From NCBI GenBank assembly GCA_035771165.1, contig JAWNZC010000091.1:124001-188000 (forward strand): a stretch of DNA of 64,000 bases, read 5' to 3'. The DNA comes from Paragorgia papillata (lineage: Eukaryota; Cnidaria; Anthozoa; Scleralcyonacea; Coralliidae). Positions 1-14,443 of the stretch are shown piece after piece; within the stretch, counting starts at the first letter, position 1, and every line of letters starts with the position of its first letter. The notes under the pieces are model-generated. The model was not told where the DNA came from and searched no databases. It saw only the letters and a program-made list of their open reading frames with translations. The position numbers and the translations under genes were made by a program.

Positions 1-149
1 TAATAAAGTGTTCTATTTTTCGCGTGCTGTATAATTAACAGTATGGGCGTCTCGCTTTAAAAGCGAATAAATCTTGAACCAGATCTGGGCCACTTCTAAT
101 TTTTCTTGGGCCAGCAAGAAGATAGAATGAGCTTCATTTTGATATATAG

Positions 150-175
150 GAAAGCCGGTTAAAAAAAGCGAGCTG
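150..175. repeat. Truncated satellite monomer (71-bp deletion junction)
   Basis: The distance between successive AGATCT sites here is 144 bp (81 to 225) instead of 215. The sequence jumps from GGTTAAAAA directly to AGCGAGCTG, removing the GCCATCGAAA...TTTCC portion. The identical junction occurs near 2237-2250 (AGATCT at 2160 and 2304), so the deletion happened once and was then copied with the higher-order repeat. Confidence 0.85.
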
Positions 176-2229
176 TAATTAACAGTATGGGCGTCTCGGT
201 TTAAAAGCGAATAACTCTTAAACCAGATCTGGGCCACTTCTAATTTTTCGTGGGCCAGCAAGAAGATAGAATGAGCTTCAATTTGATATATAGGAAAGCC
301 AGTTAAAGTTAAAAGAATCCATCGAAATTTTCCCCCCAAGACCATCCCGACGAATTTAATAATAAAGTGTTCTATTTTTAGCGTGCTGTGTAATTAACAG
401 TATGGGCGTCTCGCTTTAAAAGCGAATAACTCTTGAACCAGATCTGGGCCACTTCTAATTTTTCTTGGGCCAGCAAGAAGATAGAATGAGCTTCATTTTG
501 ATATATACGAAAGCCGGTTAAAAATAACAGAAGCCATCGAAATTTTTCCCCCAAGGACTAAGTCGGCAAGTACAGTTAATAAAGATTTCTATTTCCAGCG
601 AACTGTAATTAAAATTTTTGGCGCCTCGGTTTAAAAGCGAATAACTCTTAAACCAGATCTGGGCCACTTCTAATTTTTCTTGGGCCAGCAAGAAGATAGA
701 ATGAGCTTCATTTTGATATATAGGAAAGCCGGTTAAAAATAACAGAAGCCATCGAAATTTTTCCCCCAAGGACTAAGTCGGCAACTACAGTTAATAAAGA
801 TTTCTATTTCCAGTGAGCTGTAATTAACATTTTTGGCGCCTCGGTTTAAAAGCGAATAACTCTTAAACCAGATCTGGGCCACTTCTAATTTTTCTTGGGC
901 CAGCAAGAAGATAGAATGAGCTTCATTTTGATATATAGGAAAGCCGGTTAAAAATAACAGAAGCCATCGAAATTTTTCCCCCAAGGACTAAGTCGGCAAG
1001 TACAGTTAATAAAGATTTCTATTTCCAGCGAGCTGTAATTAACATTTTTGGCGCCTCGGTTTAAAAGCGAATAACTCTTAAACCAGATCTGGGCCACTTC
1101 TAATTTTTCTTGGGCCAGCAAGAAGATAGAATGAGCTTCAATTTGATATATAGGAAAGCCAGTTAAAGTTAAAAGAAGCCATCGAAATTTTTCCCCCAAC
1201 ACCATCCCGACGAATTTAATAATAAAGTGTTCTATTTTTAGCGTGCTGTGTAATTAACAGTATGGGCGTCTCGCTCTAAAAGCGAATAACTCTTGAACCA
1301 GATCTGGGCCACTTCTAATTTTTCTTGGGCCAGCAAGAAGATAGAATGAGCTTCATTTTGATATATAGGAAAGCCGGTTAAAAATAACAGAAGCCATCGA
1401 AATTTTTCCCCCAAGGACTAAGTCGGCAAGTACAGTTAATAAAGATTTCTATTTCCAGCGAACTGTAATTAACATTTTTGGCGCCTCGGTTTAAAAGCGA
1501 ATAACTCTTAAACCAGATCTGGGCCACTTCTAATTTTTCTTGGGCCAGCAAGAAGATAGAATGAGCTTCAATTTGATATATAGGAAAGCCAGTTAAAGTT
1601 AAAAGAATCCATCGAAATTTTTACCCCAAGGACTAAGTCGGCAACTACAGTTAATAAAGATTTCTATTTCCAGTGAGCTGTAATTAACATTTTTGGCGCC
1701 TCGGTTTAAAAGCGAATAACTCTTAAACCAGATCTGGGCCACTTCTAATTTTTCTTGGGCCAGCAAGAAGATAGAATGAGCTTCATTTTGATATATAGGA
1801 AAGCCGGTTAAAAATAACAGAAGCCATCGAATTATTTCCCCCAAGGACTAAGTCGGCAACTACAGTTAATAAAGATTTCTATTTCCAGTGAGCTGTAATT
1901 AACAGTATGGGCGTCTCGGTTTAAAAGCGAATAACTCTTAAACCAGATCTGGGCCACTTCTAATTTTTCTTGGGCCAGCAAGAAGATAGAATGAGCTTCA
2001 ATTTGATATATAGGAAAGCCGGTTAAAGTTAAAAGAAGCCATCGAAATTTTCCCCCCAAGACCATCCCGACGAATTAAATAATAAAGTGTTCTATTTTTC
2101 GCGTGCTGTATAATTAACAGTATGGGCGTCTCGCTTTAAAAGCGAATAAATCTTGAACCAGATCTGGGCCACTTGTAATTTTTCTTGGGCCAGCAAGAAG
2201 ATAGAATGAGCTTCATTTTGATATATAGG

Positions 2230-2255
2230 AAAGCCGGTTAAAAAAAGCGAGCTGT
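2230..2255. repeat. Second copy of the 71-bp-deleted monomer junction
   Basis: Same deletion junction as near 160, with adjacent AGATCT sites 144 bp apart. It serves as a marker linking the two 2.1-kb higher-order copies. Confidence 0.85.
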
Positions 2256-5200
2256 AATTAACAGTATGGGCGTCTCGGTTTAAAAGCGAATAACTCTTAA
2301 ACCAGATCTGGGCCACTTCTAATTTTTCGTGGGCCAGCAAGAAGATAGAATGAGCTTCAATTTGATATATAGGAAAGCCAGTTAAAGTTAAAAGAATCCA
2401 TCGAAATTTTCCCCCCAAGACCATCCCGACGAATTTAATAATAAAGTGTTCTATTTTTAGCGTGCTGTGTAATTAACAGTATGGGCGTCTCGCTTTAAAA
2501 GCGAATAAATCTTGAACCAGATCTGGGCCACTTCTAATTTTTCTTGGGCCAGCAAGAAGATAGAATGAGCTTCATTTTGATATATAGGAAAGCCGGTTAA
2601 AAATAACAGAAGCCATCGAAATTTTTCCCCCAAGGACTAAGTCGGCAAGTACAGTTAATAAAGATTTCTATTTCCAGCGAGCTGTAATTAACAGTATGGG
2701 CGTCTCGGTTTAAAAGCGAATAACTCTTGAACCAGATCTGGGCCACTTCTAATTTTTCTTGGGCCAGCAAGAAGATAGAATGAGCTTCATTTTGATATAT
2801 AGGAAAGCCGGTTAAAAATAACAGAAGCCATCGAAATTTTTCCCCCAAGGACTAAGTCGGCAAGTACAGTTAATAAAGATTTCTATTTCCAGCGAACTGT
2901 AATTAACATTTTTGGCGCCTCGGTTTAAAAGCGAATAACTCTTAAACCAGATCTGGGCCACTTCTAATTTTTCTTGGGCCAGCAAGAAGATAGAATGAGC
3001 TTCATTTTGATATATAGGAAAGCCGGTTAAAAATAACAGAAGCCATCGAAATTTTTCCCCCAAGGACTAAGTCGGCAACTACAGTTAATAAAGATTTCTA
3101 TTTCCAGTGAGCTGTAATTAACATTTTTGGCGCCTCGGTTTAAAAGCGAATAACTCTTAAACCAGATCTGGGCCACTTCTAATTTTTCTTGGGCCAGCAA
3201 GAAGATAGAATGAGCTTCATTTTGATATATAGGAAACCCGGTTAAAAATAACAGAAGCCATCGAAATTTTTCCCCCAAGGACTAAGTCGGCAAGTACAGT
3301 TAATAAAGATTTCTATTTCCAGCGAGCTGTAATTAACATTTTTGGCGCCTCGGTTTAAAAGCGAATAACTCTTAAACCAGATCTGGGCCACTTCTAATTT
3401 TTCTTGGGCCAGCAAGAAGATAGAATGAGCTTCAATTTGATATATAGGAAAGCCAGTTAAAGTTAAAAGAAGCCATCGAAATTTTTCCCCCAACACCATC
3501 CCGACGAATTTAATAATAAAGTGTTCTATTTTTAGCGTGCTGTGTAATTAACAGTATGGGCGTCTCGCTCTAAAAGCGAATAACTCTTGAACCAGATCTG
3601 GGCCACTTCTAATTTTTCTTGGGCCAGCAAGAAGATAGAATGAGCTTCATTTTGATATATAGGAAAGCCGGTTAAAAATAACAGAAGCCATCGAAATTTT
3701 TCCCCCAAGGACTAAGTCGGCAAGTACAGTTAATAAAGATTTCTATTTCCAGCGAACTGTAATTAACATTTTTGGCGCCTCGGTTTAAAAGCGAATAACT
3801 CTTAAACCAGATCTGGGCCACTTCTAATTTTTCTTGGGCCAGCAAGAAGATAGAATGAGCTTCAATTTGATATATAGGAAAGCCAGTTAAAGTTAAAAGA
3901 ATCCATCGAAATTTTTACCCCAAGGACTAAGTCGGCAACTACAGTTAATAAAGATTTCTATTTCCAGTGAGCTGTAATTAACATTTTTGGCGCCTCGGTT
4001 TAAAAGCGAATAACTCTTAAACCAGATCTGGGCCACTTCTAATTTTTCTTGGGCCAGCAAGAAGATAGAATGAGCTTCATTTTGATATATAGGAAAGCCG
4101 GTTAAAAATAACAGAAGCCATCGAAATTTTTCCCCCAAGGACTAAGTCGGCAAGTACAGTTAATAAAGATTTCTATTTCCAGCGAACTGTAATTAACATT
4201 TTTGGTGCCTCGGTTTAAAAGCGAATAACTCTTAAACCAGATCTGGGCCACTTCTAATTTTTCTTGGGCCAGCAAGAAGATAGAATGAGCTTCAATTTGA
4301 TATATAGGAAAGCCAGTTAAAGTTAAAAGAATCCATCGAAATTTTCCCCCCAAGACCATCCCGACGAATTTAATAATAAAGTGTTCTATTTTTAGCGTGC
4401 TGTGTAATTAACAGTATGGGCGTCTCGCTCTAAAAGCGAATAACTCTTGAACCAGATCTGGGCCACTTCTAATTTTTCTTGGGCCAGCAAGAAGATAGAA
4501 TGAGCTTCATTTTGATATATAGGAAAGCCGGTTAAAAATAACAGAAGCCATCGAAATTTTTCCCCCAAGGACTAAGTCGGCAAGTACAGTTAATAAAGAT
4601 TTCTATTTCCAGCGAACTGTAATTAACATTTTTGGCGCCTCGGTTTAAAAGCGAATAACTCTTAAACCAGATCTGGGCCACTTCTAATTTTTCTTGGGCC
4701 AGCAAGAAGATAGAATGAGCTTCAATTTGATATATAGGAAAGCCAGTTAAAGTTAAAAGAATCCATCGAAATTTTTACCCCAAGGACTAAGTCGGCAACT
4801 ACAGTTAATAAAGATTTCTATTTCCAGTGAGCTGTAATTAACATTTTTGGCGCCTCGGTTTAAAAGCGAATAACTCTTAAACCAGATCTGGGCCACTTCT
4901 AATTTTTCTTGGGCCAGCAAGAAGATAGAATGAGCTTCATTTTGATATATAGGAAAGCCAGTTAAAAATAACAGAAGCCATCGAAATTTTTCCCCCCAAG
5001 GACTAAGTCGGCAAGTACAGTTAATAAAGATTTCTATTTCCAGCGAGCTGTAATTAACATTTTTGGCGCCGGTTTAAAAGCGAATAACTCTTAAACCAGA
5101 TCTGGGCCACTTCTAATTTTTCTTGGGCCAGCAAGAAGATAGAATGAGCTTCAATTTGATATATAGGAAAGCCAGTTAAAGTTAAAAGAATCCATCGAAA

Positions 5201-7110
5201 TTTTCCCCCCAAGACCATCCCGACGAATTTAATAATAAAGTGTTCTATTTTTAGCGTGCTGTGTAATTAACAGTATGGGCGTCTCGCTCTAAAAGCGAAT
5301 AACTCTTGAACCAGATCTGGGCCACTTCTAATTTTTCTTGGGCCAGCAAGAAGATAGAATGAGCTTCATTTTGATATATACGAAAGCCGGTTAAAAATAA
5401 CAGAAGCCATCGAAATTTTTCCCCCAAGGACTAAGTCGGCAAGTACAGTTAATAAAGATTTCTATTTCCAGCGAGCTGTAATTAACATTTTTGGCGCCTC
5501 GGTTTAAAAGCGAATAACTCTTAAACCAGATCTGGGCCACTTCTAATTTTTCTTGGGCCAGCAAGAAGATAGAATGAGCTTCAATTTGATATATAGGAAA
5601 GCCAGTTAAAGTTAAAAGAAGCCATCGAAATTTTTCCCCCAACACCATCCCGACGAATTTAATAATAAAGTGTTCTATTTTTAGCGTGCTGTGTAATTAA
5701 CAGTATGGGCGTCTCGCTCTAAAAGCGAATAACTCTTGAACCAGATCTGGGCCACTTCTAATTTTTCTTGGGCCAGCAAGAAGATAGAATGAGCTTCATT
5801 TTGATATATAGGAAAGCCGGTTAAAAATAACAGAAGCCATCGAAATTTTTCCCCCAAGGACTAAGTCGGCAAGTACAGTTAATAAAGATTTCTATTTCCA
5901 GCGAACTGTAATTAACATTTTTGGCGCCTCGGTTTAAAAGCGAATAACTCTTAAACCAGATCTGGGCCACTTCTAATTTTTCTTGGGCCAGCAAGAAGAT
6001 AGAATGAGCTTCAATTTGATATATAGGAAAGCCAGTTAAAGTTAAAAGAATCCATCGAAATTTTTACCCCAAGGACTAAGTCGGCAACTACAGTTAATAA
6101 AGATTTCTATTTCCAGTGAGCTGTAATTAACATTTTTGGCGCCTCGGTTTAAAAGCGAATAACTCTTAAACCAGATCTGGGCCACTTCTAATTTTTCTTG
6201 GGCCAGCAAGAAGATAGAATGAGCTTCATTTTGATATATAGGAAAGCCAGTTAAAAATAACAGAAGCCATCGAAATTTTTCCCCCAAAGACTAAGTCGGC
6301 AAGTACAGTTAATAAAGATTTCTATTTCCAGCGAACTGTAATTAACATTTTTGGCGCCTCGGTTTAAAAGCGAATAACTCTTAAACCAGATCTGGGCCAC
6401 TTCTAATTTTTCTTGGGCCAGCAAGAAGATAGAATGAGCTTCAATTTGATATATAGGAAAGCCAGTTAAAGTTAAAAGAAGCCATCGAAATTTTCCCCCC
6501 AACACCATCCCGACGAATTTAATAATAAAGTGTTCTATTTTTAGCGTGCTGTGTAATTAACAGTATGGGCGTCTCGCTCTAAAAGCGAATAACTCTTGAA
6601 CCAGATCTGGGCCACTTCTAATTTTTCTTGGGCCAGCAAGAAGATAGAATGAGCTTCATTTTGATATATAGGAAAGCCGGTTAAAAATAACAGAAGCCAT
6701 CGAAATTTTTCCCCCAAGGACTAAGTCGGCAAGTACAGTTAATAAAGATTTCTATTTCCAGCGAACTGTAATTAACATTTTTGGCGCCTCGGTTTAAAAG
6801 CGAATAACTCTTAAACCAGATCTGGGCCACTTCTAATTTTTCTTGGGCCAGCAAGAAGATAGAATGAGCTTCAATTTGATATATAGGAAAGCCAGTTAAA
6901 GTTAAAAGAATCCATCGAAATTTTTACCCCAAGGACTAAGTCGGCAACTACAGTTAATAAAGATTTCTATTTCCAGTGAGCTGTAATTAACATTTTTGGT
7001 GCCTCGGTTTAAAAGCGAATAACTCTTAAACCAGATCTGGGCCACTTCTAATTTTTCTTGGGCCAGCAAGAAGATAGAATGAGCTTCATTTTCATATATA
7101 GGAAAGCCAG

Positions 7111-8830
7111 TTAAAAATAACAGAAGCCATCGAAATTTTCCCCCCAAGGACTAAGTCGGCAAGTACAGTTAATAAAGATTTCTATTTCCAGCGAGCTGTA
7201 ATTAACATTTTTGGCGCCCCGGTTTAAAAGCGAATAACTCTTAAACCAGATCTGGGCCACTTCTAATTTTTCTTGGGCCAGCAAGAAGATAGAATGAGCT
7301 TCAATTTGATATATAGGAAAGCCAGTTAAAGTTAAAAGAATCCATCGAAATTTTCCCCCCAAGACCATCCCGACGAATTTAATAATAAAGTGTTCTGTTT
7401 TTAGCGTGCTGTGTAATTAACAGTATGGGCGTCTCGCTCTAAAAGCGAATAACTCTTGAACCAGATCTGGGCCACTTCTAATTTTTCTTGGGCCAGCAAG
7501 AAGATAGAATGAGCTTCATTTTGATATATACGAAAGCCGGTTAAAAATAACAGAAGCCATCGAAATTTTTCCCCCAAGGACTAAGTCGGCAAGTACAGTT
7601 AATAAAGATTTCTATTTCCAGCGAGCTGTAATTAACATTTTTGGCGCCTCGGTTTAAAAGCGAATAACTCTTAAACCAGATCTGGGCCACTTCTAATTTT
7701 TCTTGGGCCAGCAAGAAGATAGAATGAGCTTCAATTTGATATATAGGAAAGCCAGTTAAAGTTAAAAGAATCCATCGAAATTTTCCCCCCAAGACCATCC
7801 CGACGAATTTAATAATAAAGTGTTCTATTTTTAGCGTGCTGTGTAATTAACAGTATGGGCGTCTCGCTCTAAAAGCGAATAACTCTTGAACCAGATCTGG
7901 GCCACTTCTAATTTTTCTTGGGCCAGCAAGAAGATAGAATGAGCTTCATTTTGATATATACGAAAGCCGGTTAAAAATAACAGAAGCCATCGAAATTTTC
8001 CCCCCAAGGACTAAGTCGGCAAGTACAGTTAATAAAGATTTCTATTTCCAGCGAACTGTAATTAACATTTTTGGCCCCCCGGTTTAAAAGCGAATAACTC
8101 TTAAACCAGATCTGGGCCACTTCTAATTTTTCTTGGGCCAGCAAGAAGATAGAATGAGCTTCAATTTGATATATAGGAAAGCCAGTTAAAGTTAAAAGAA
8201 TCCATCGAAATTTTCCCCCCAAGACCATCCCGACGAATTTAATAATAAAGTGTTCTGTTTTTAGCGTGCTGTGTAATTAACAGTATGGGCGTCTCGCTCT
8301 AAAAGCGAATAACTCTTGAACCAGATCTGGGCCACTTCTAATTTTTCTTGGGCCAGCAAGAAGATAGAATGAGCTTCATTTTGATATATACGAAAGCCGG
8401 TTAAAAATAACAGAAGCCATCGAAATTTTTCCCCCAAGGACTAAGTCGGCAAGTACAGTTAATAAAGATTTCTATTTCCAGCGAGCTGTAATTAACATTT
8501 TTGGCGCCTCGGTTTAAAAGCGAATAACTCTTAAACCAGATCTGGGCCACTTCTAATTTTTCTTGGGCCAGCAAGAAGATAGAATGAGCTTCAATTTGAT
8601 ATATAGGAAAGCCAGTTAAAGTTAAAAGAATCCATCGAAATTTTCCCCCCAAGACCATCCCGACGAATTTAATAATAAAGTGTTCTGTTTTTAGCGTGCT
8701 GTGTAATTAACAGTATGGGCGTCTCGCTCTAAAAGCGAATAACTCTTGAACCAGATCTGGGCCACTTCTAATTTTTCTTGGGCCAGCAAGAAGATAGAAT
8801 GAGCTTCATTTTGATATATACGAAAGCCGG
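7111..8830. repeat. 430-bp dimer / 860-bp tetramer higher-order repeat
   Basis: Segments starting at 7111, 7541, 7971 and 8401 repeat every 430 bp. They alternate in small variants: 7111 and 7971 share one set, 7541 and 8401 another. The local unit is therefore two monomers of different classes, with a weaker four-monomer (860 bp) period. Confidence 0.75.
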
Positions 8831-11800
8831 TTAAAAATAACAGAAGCCATCGAAATTTTTCCCCCAAGGACTAAGTCGGCAAGTACAGTTAATAAAGATT
8901 TCTATTTCCAGCGAACTGTAATTAACATTTTTGGCGCCTCGGTTTAAAAGCGAATAACTCTTAAACCAGATCTGGGCCACTTCTAATTTTTCTTGGGCCA
9001 GCAAGAAGATAGAATGAGCTTCATTTTGATATATAGGAAAGCCGGTTAAAAATAACAGAAGCCATCGAATTATTTCCCCCAAGGACTAAGTCGGCAACTA
9101 CAGTTAATAAAGATTTCTATTTCCAGTAAGCTGTAATTAACAGTATGGGCGTCTCGGTTTAAAAGCGAATAACTCTTAAACCAGATCTGGGCCACTTCTA
9201 ATTTTTCTTGGGCCAGCAAGAAGATAGAATGAGCTTCAATTTGATATATAGGAAAGCCGGTTAAAGTTAAAAGAAGCCATCGAAATTTTCCCCCCAAGAC
9301 CATCCCGACGAATTTAATAATAAAGTGTTCTATTTTTCGCGTGCTGTGTAATTAACAGTATGGGCTTCTCGCTTTAAAAGCGAATAACGCTTGAACCAGA
9401 TCTGGGCCACGTCTAATTTTTCTTGGGCCAGCAAGAAGATAGAATGAGCTCCATTTTGATATATAGGAAAGCCAGTTAAAGTTAAAAGAATCCATCGAAA
9501 TTTTCCCCCCAAGACCATCCCGACGAATTTAATAATAAAGTGTTCTATTTTTAGCGTGCTGTGTAATTAACAGTATGGGCGTCTCGCTTTAAAAGCGAAT
9601 AAATCTTGAACCAGATCTGGGCCACTTCTAATTTTTCTTGGGCCAGCAAGAAGATAGAATGAGCTTCATTTTGATATATAGGAAAGCCGGTTAAAAATAA
9701 CAGAAGCCATCGAATTATTTCCCCCAAGGACTAAGTCGGCAACTACAGTTAATAAAGATTTCTATTTCCAGTGAGCTGTAATTAACAGTATGGGCGTCTC
9801 GGTTTAAAAGCGAATAACTCTTAAACCAGATCTGGGCCACTTCTAATTTTTCGTGGGCCAGCAAGAAGATAGAATGAGCTTCAATTTGATATATAGGAAA
9901 GCCAGTTAAAGTTAAAAGAATCCATCGAAATTTTCCCCCCAAGACCATCCCGACGAATTTAATAATAAAGTGTTCTATTTTTAGCGTGCTGTGTAATTAA
10001 CAGTATGGGCGTCTCGCTTTAAAAGCGAATAAATCTTGAACCAGATCTGGGCCACTTCTAATTTTTCTTGGGCCAGCAAGAAGATAGAATGAGCTTCATT
10101 TTGATATATAGGAAAGCCGGTTAAAAATAACAGAAGCCAATGAAATTTTCCCCCCAAGGACTAAGTCGGCAAGTACAGTTAATAAAGATTTCTATTTCCA
10201 GCGAGCTGTAATTAACAGTATGGGCGTCTCGGTTTAAAAGCGAATAACTCTTAAACCAGATCTGGGCCACTTCTAATTTTTCGCGGGCCAGCAAGAAGAT
10301 AGAATGAGCTTCAATTTGATATATAGGAAAGCCAGTTAAAGTTAAAAGAAGCCATCGAAATTTTTCCCCCAAGACCATCCCGACGAATTTAATAATAAAG
10401 TGTTCTATTTTTAGCGTGCTGTGTAATTAACAGTATGGGCGTCTCGCTTTAAAAGCGAATAAATCTTGAACCAGATCTGGGCCACTTCTAATTTTTCTTG
10501 GGCCAGCAAGAAGATAGAATGAGCTTCATTTTGATATATAGGAAAGCCGGTTAAAAATAACAGAAGCCAATGAAATTTTTCCCCCAAGGACTAAGTCGGC
10601 AAGTACAGTTAATAAAGATTTCTATTTCCAGCGAGCTGTAATTAACAGTATGGGCGTCTCGGTTTAAAAGCGAATAACTCTTGAACCAGATCTGGGCCAC
10701 TTCTAATTTTTCTTGGGCCAGCAAGAAGATAGAATGAGCTTCATTTTGATATATACGAAAGCCGGTTAAAAATAACAGAAGCCATCGAAATTTTTCCCCC
10801 AAGGACTAAGTCGGCAAGTACAGTTAATAAAGATTTCTATTTCCAGCGAACTGTAATTAAAATTTTTGGCGCCTCGGTTTAAAAGCGAATAACTCTTAAA
10901 CCAGATCTGGGCCACTTCTAATTTTTCTTGGGCCAGCAAGAAGATAGAATGAGCTTCATTTTGATATATAGGAAAGCCGGTTAAAAATAACAGAAGCCAT
11001 CGAATTATTTCCCCCAAGGACTAAGTCGGCAACTACAGTTAATAAAGATTTCTATTTCCAGTGAGCTGTAATTAACATTTTTGGCGCCTCGGTTTAAAAG
11101 CGAATAACTCTTAAACCAGATCTGGGCCACTTCTAATTTTTCTTGGGCCAGCAAGAAGATAGAATGAGCTTCATTTTGATATATAGGAAACCCGGTTAAA
11201 AATAACAGAAGCCAATGAAATTTTTCCCCCAAGGACTAAGTCGGCAAGTACAGTTAATAAAGATTTCTATTTCCAGCGAGCTGTAATTAACATTTTTGGC
11301 GCCTCGGTTTAAAAGCGAATAACTCTTAAACCAGATCTGGGCCACTTCTAATTTTTCTTGGGCCAGCAAGAAGATAGAATGAGCTTCAATTTGATATATA
11401 GGAAAGCCAGTTAAAGTTAAAAGAAGCCATCGAAATTTTTCCCCCAACACCATCCCAACGAATTTAATAATAAAGTGTTCTATTTTTAGCGTGCTGTGTA
11501 ATTAACAGTATGGGCGTCTCGCTCTAAAAGGGAATAACTCTTGAACCAGATCTGGGCGACTTCTAATTTTTCTTGGGCCAGCAAGAAGATAGAATGAGCT
11601 TCATTTTGATATATAGGAAAGCCGGTTAAAAATAACAGAAGCCATCGAAATTTTTCCCCCAAGGACTAAGTCGGCAAGTACAGTTAATAAAGATTTCTAT
11701 TTCCAGCGAACTGTAATTAACATTTTTGGCGCCTCGGTTTAAAAGCGAATAACTCTTAAACCAGATCTGGGCCACTTCTAATTTTTCTTGGGCCAGCAAG

Positions 11801-14443
11801 AAGATAGAATGAGCTTCAATTTGATATATAGGAAAGCCAGTTAAAGTTAAAAGAATCCATCGAAATTTTTACCCCAAGGACTAAGTCGGCAACTACAGTT
11901 AATAAAGATTTCTATTTCCAGTGAGCTGTAATTAACATTTTTGGCGCCTCGGTTTAAAAGCGAATAACTCTTAAACCAGATCTGGGCCACTTCTAATTTT
12001 TCTTGGGCCAGCAAGAAGATAGAATGAGCTTCATTTTGATATATAGGAAAGCCAGTTAAAAATAACAGAAGCCATCGAAATTTTTCCCCCAAGGACTAAG
12101 TCGGCAAGTACAGTTAATAAAGATTTCTATTTCCAGCGAGCTGTAATTAACATTTTTGGCGCCCCGGTTTAAAAGCGAATAACTCTTAAACCAGATCTGG
12201 GCCACTTCTAATTTTTCTTGGGCCAGCAAGAAGATAGAATGAGCTTCAATTTGATATATAGGAAAGCCAGTTAAAGTTAAAAGAATCCATCGAAATTTTC
12301 CCCCCAAGACCATCCCGACGAATTTAATAATAAAGTGTTCTGTTTTTAGCGTGCTGTGTAATTAACAGTATGGGCGTCTCGCTCTAAAAGCGAATAACTC
12401 TTGAACCAGATCTGGGCCACTTCTAATTTTTCTTGGGCCAGCAAGAAGATAGAATGAGCTTCATTTTGATATATACGAAAGCCGGTTAAAAATAACAGAA
12501 GCCATCGAAATTTTTCCCCAAGGACTAAGTCGGCAAGTACAGTTAACAAAAATTTCTATTTCCAGCGAGCTGTAATTAACATTTTTGGCGCCTCGGTTTA
12601 AAAGCGAATAACTCTTAAACCAGATCTGGGCCACTTCTAATTTTTCTTGGGCCAGCAAGAAGATAGAATGAGCTTCAATTTGATATATAGGAAAGCCAGT
12701 TAAAGTTAAAAGAAGCCATCGAAATTTTTCGCCCAACGCCATCCCGTCCAATTTAATAATAAAGTGTTCTATTTTTAGCGTGCTGTGTAATTAACAGTAT
12801 GGGCGTCTCGCTCTAAAAGCGAATAACTCTTGAACCAGATCTGGGCCACTTCTAATTTTTCTTGGGCCAGCAAGAAGATAGAATGAGCTTCATTTTGATA
12901 TATACGAAAGCCGGTTAAAAATAACAGAAGCCATCGAAATTTTTCCCCCAAGGACTAAGTCGGCAAGTACAGTTAATAAAGATTTCTATTTCCAGCGAAC
13001 TGTAATTAACATTTTTGGCGCCTCGGTTTAAAAGCGAATAACTCTTAAACCAGATCTGGGCCACTTCTAATTTTTCTTGGGCCAGCAAGAAGATAGAATG
13101 AGCTTCATTTTGATATATAGGAAAGCCGGTTAAAAATAACAGAAGCCATCGAATTATTTCCCCCAAGGACTAAGTCGGCAACTACAGTTAATAAAGATTT
13201 CTATTTCCAGTGAGCTGTAATTAACAGTATGGGCGTCTCGGTTTAAAAGCGAATAACTCTTAAACCAGATCTGGGCCACTTCTAATTTTTCGTGGGCCAG
13301 CAAGAAGATAGAATGAGCTTCAATTTGATATATAGGAAATCCAGTTAAAGTTAAAAGAATCCATCGAAATTTTCCCCCCAAGACCATCCCGACGAATTTA
13401 ATAATAAAGTGTTCTATTTTTAGCGTGCTGTGTAATTAACAGTATGGGCGTCTCGCTTTAAAAGCGAATAAATCTTGAACCAGATCTGGGCCACTTCTAA
13501 TTTTTCTTGGGCCAGCAAGAAGATAGAATGAGCTTCATTTTGATATATAGGAAAGCCGGTTAAAAATAACAGAAGCCAATGAAATTTTTCCCCCAAGGAC
13601 TAAGTCGGCAAGTACAGTTAATAAAGATTTCTATTTCCAGCGAGCTGTAATTAACAGTATGGGCGTCTCGGTTTAAAAGCGAATAACTCTTGAACCAGAT
13701 CTGGGCCACTTCTAATTTTTCTTGGGCCAGCAAGAAGATAGAATGAGCTTCATTTTGATATATACGAAAGCCGGTTAAAAATAACAGAAGCCATCGAAAT
13801 TTTTCCCCCAAGGACTAAGTCGGCAAGTACAGTTAATAAAGATTTCTATTTCCAGCGAACTGTAATTAAAATTTTTGGCGCCTCGGTTTAAAAGCGAATA
13901 ACTCTTAAACCAGATCTGGGCCACTTCTAATTTTTCTTGGGCCAGCAAGAAGATAGAATGAGCTTCAATTTGATATATAGGAAAGCCAGTTAAAGTTAAA
14001 AGAATCCATCGAAATTTCCCCCCCAAGAGCATCCCGACGAATTTAATAATAAAGTGTTCTGTTTTTAGCGTGCTGTGTAATTAACAGTATGGGCGTCTCG
14101 CTTTAAAAGCGAATAACTCTTGAACCAGATCTGGGCCACTTCTAATTTTTCTTGGGCCACCAAGAAGATAGAATGAGCTTCATTTTGATATATAGGAAAG
14201 CCGGTTAAAAATAACAGAAGCCGTCGAAATTTTTCCCCCAAGGACTAAGTCCGCAAGTACAGTTAATAAAGATTTCTATTTCCAGCGAGCTGTAATTAAC
14301 ATTTTTGGCGCCTCGGTTTAAGAGCGAATAACTCTTAAACCAGATCTGGGCCACTTCTAATTTTTCTTGGGCCAGCAAGAAGATAGAATTAGCTTCATTT
14401 TGATATATAGGAAAGCCGGTCAAAAATAACAGACGCCATCGAA

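Larger units (their letters stand above)
1..4360. repeat. Higher-order repeat, about 2.1/2.3 kb
   Basis: The segment beginning near 13 recurs beginning near 2092 (shift 2079 bp), and both copies carry the same rare 71-bp internal deletion. Further along the shift becomes 2294 bp, because the second copy has one extra 215-bp monomer (segment 948-1205 matches 3242-3499, and 1599 matches 3893). This is a block duplication of roughly ten monomers followed by gain or loss of one monomer. Confidence 0.8.
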
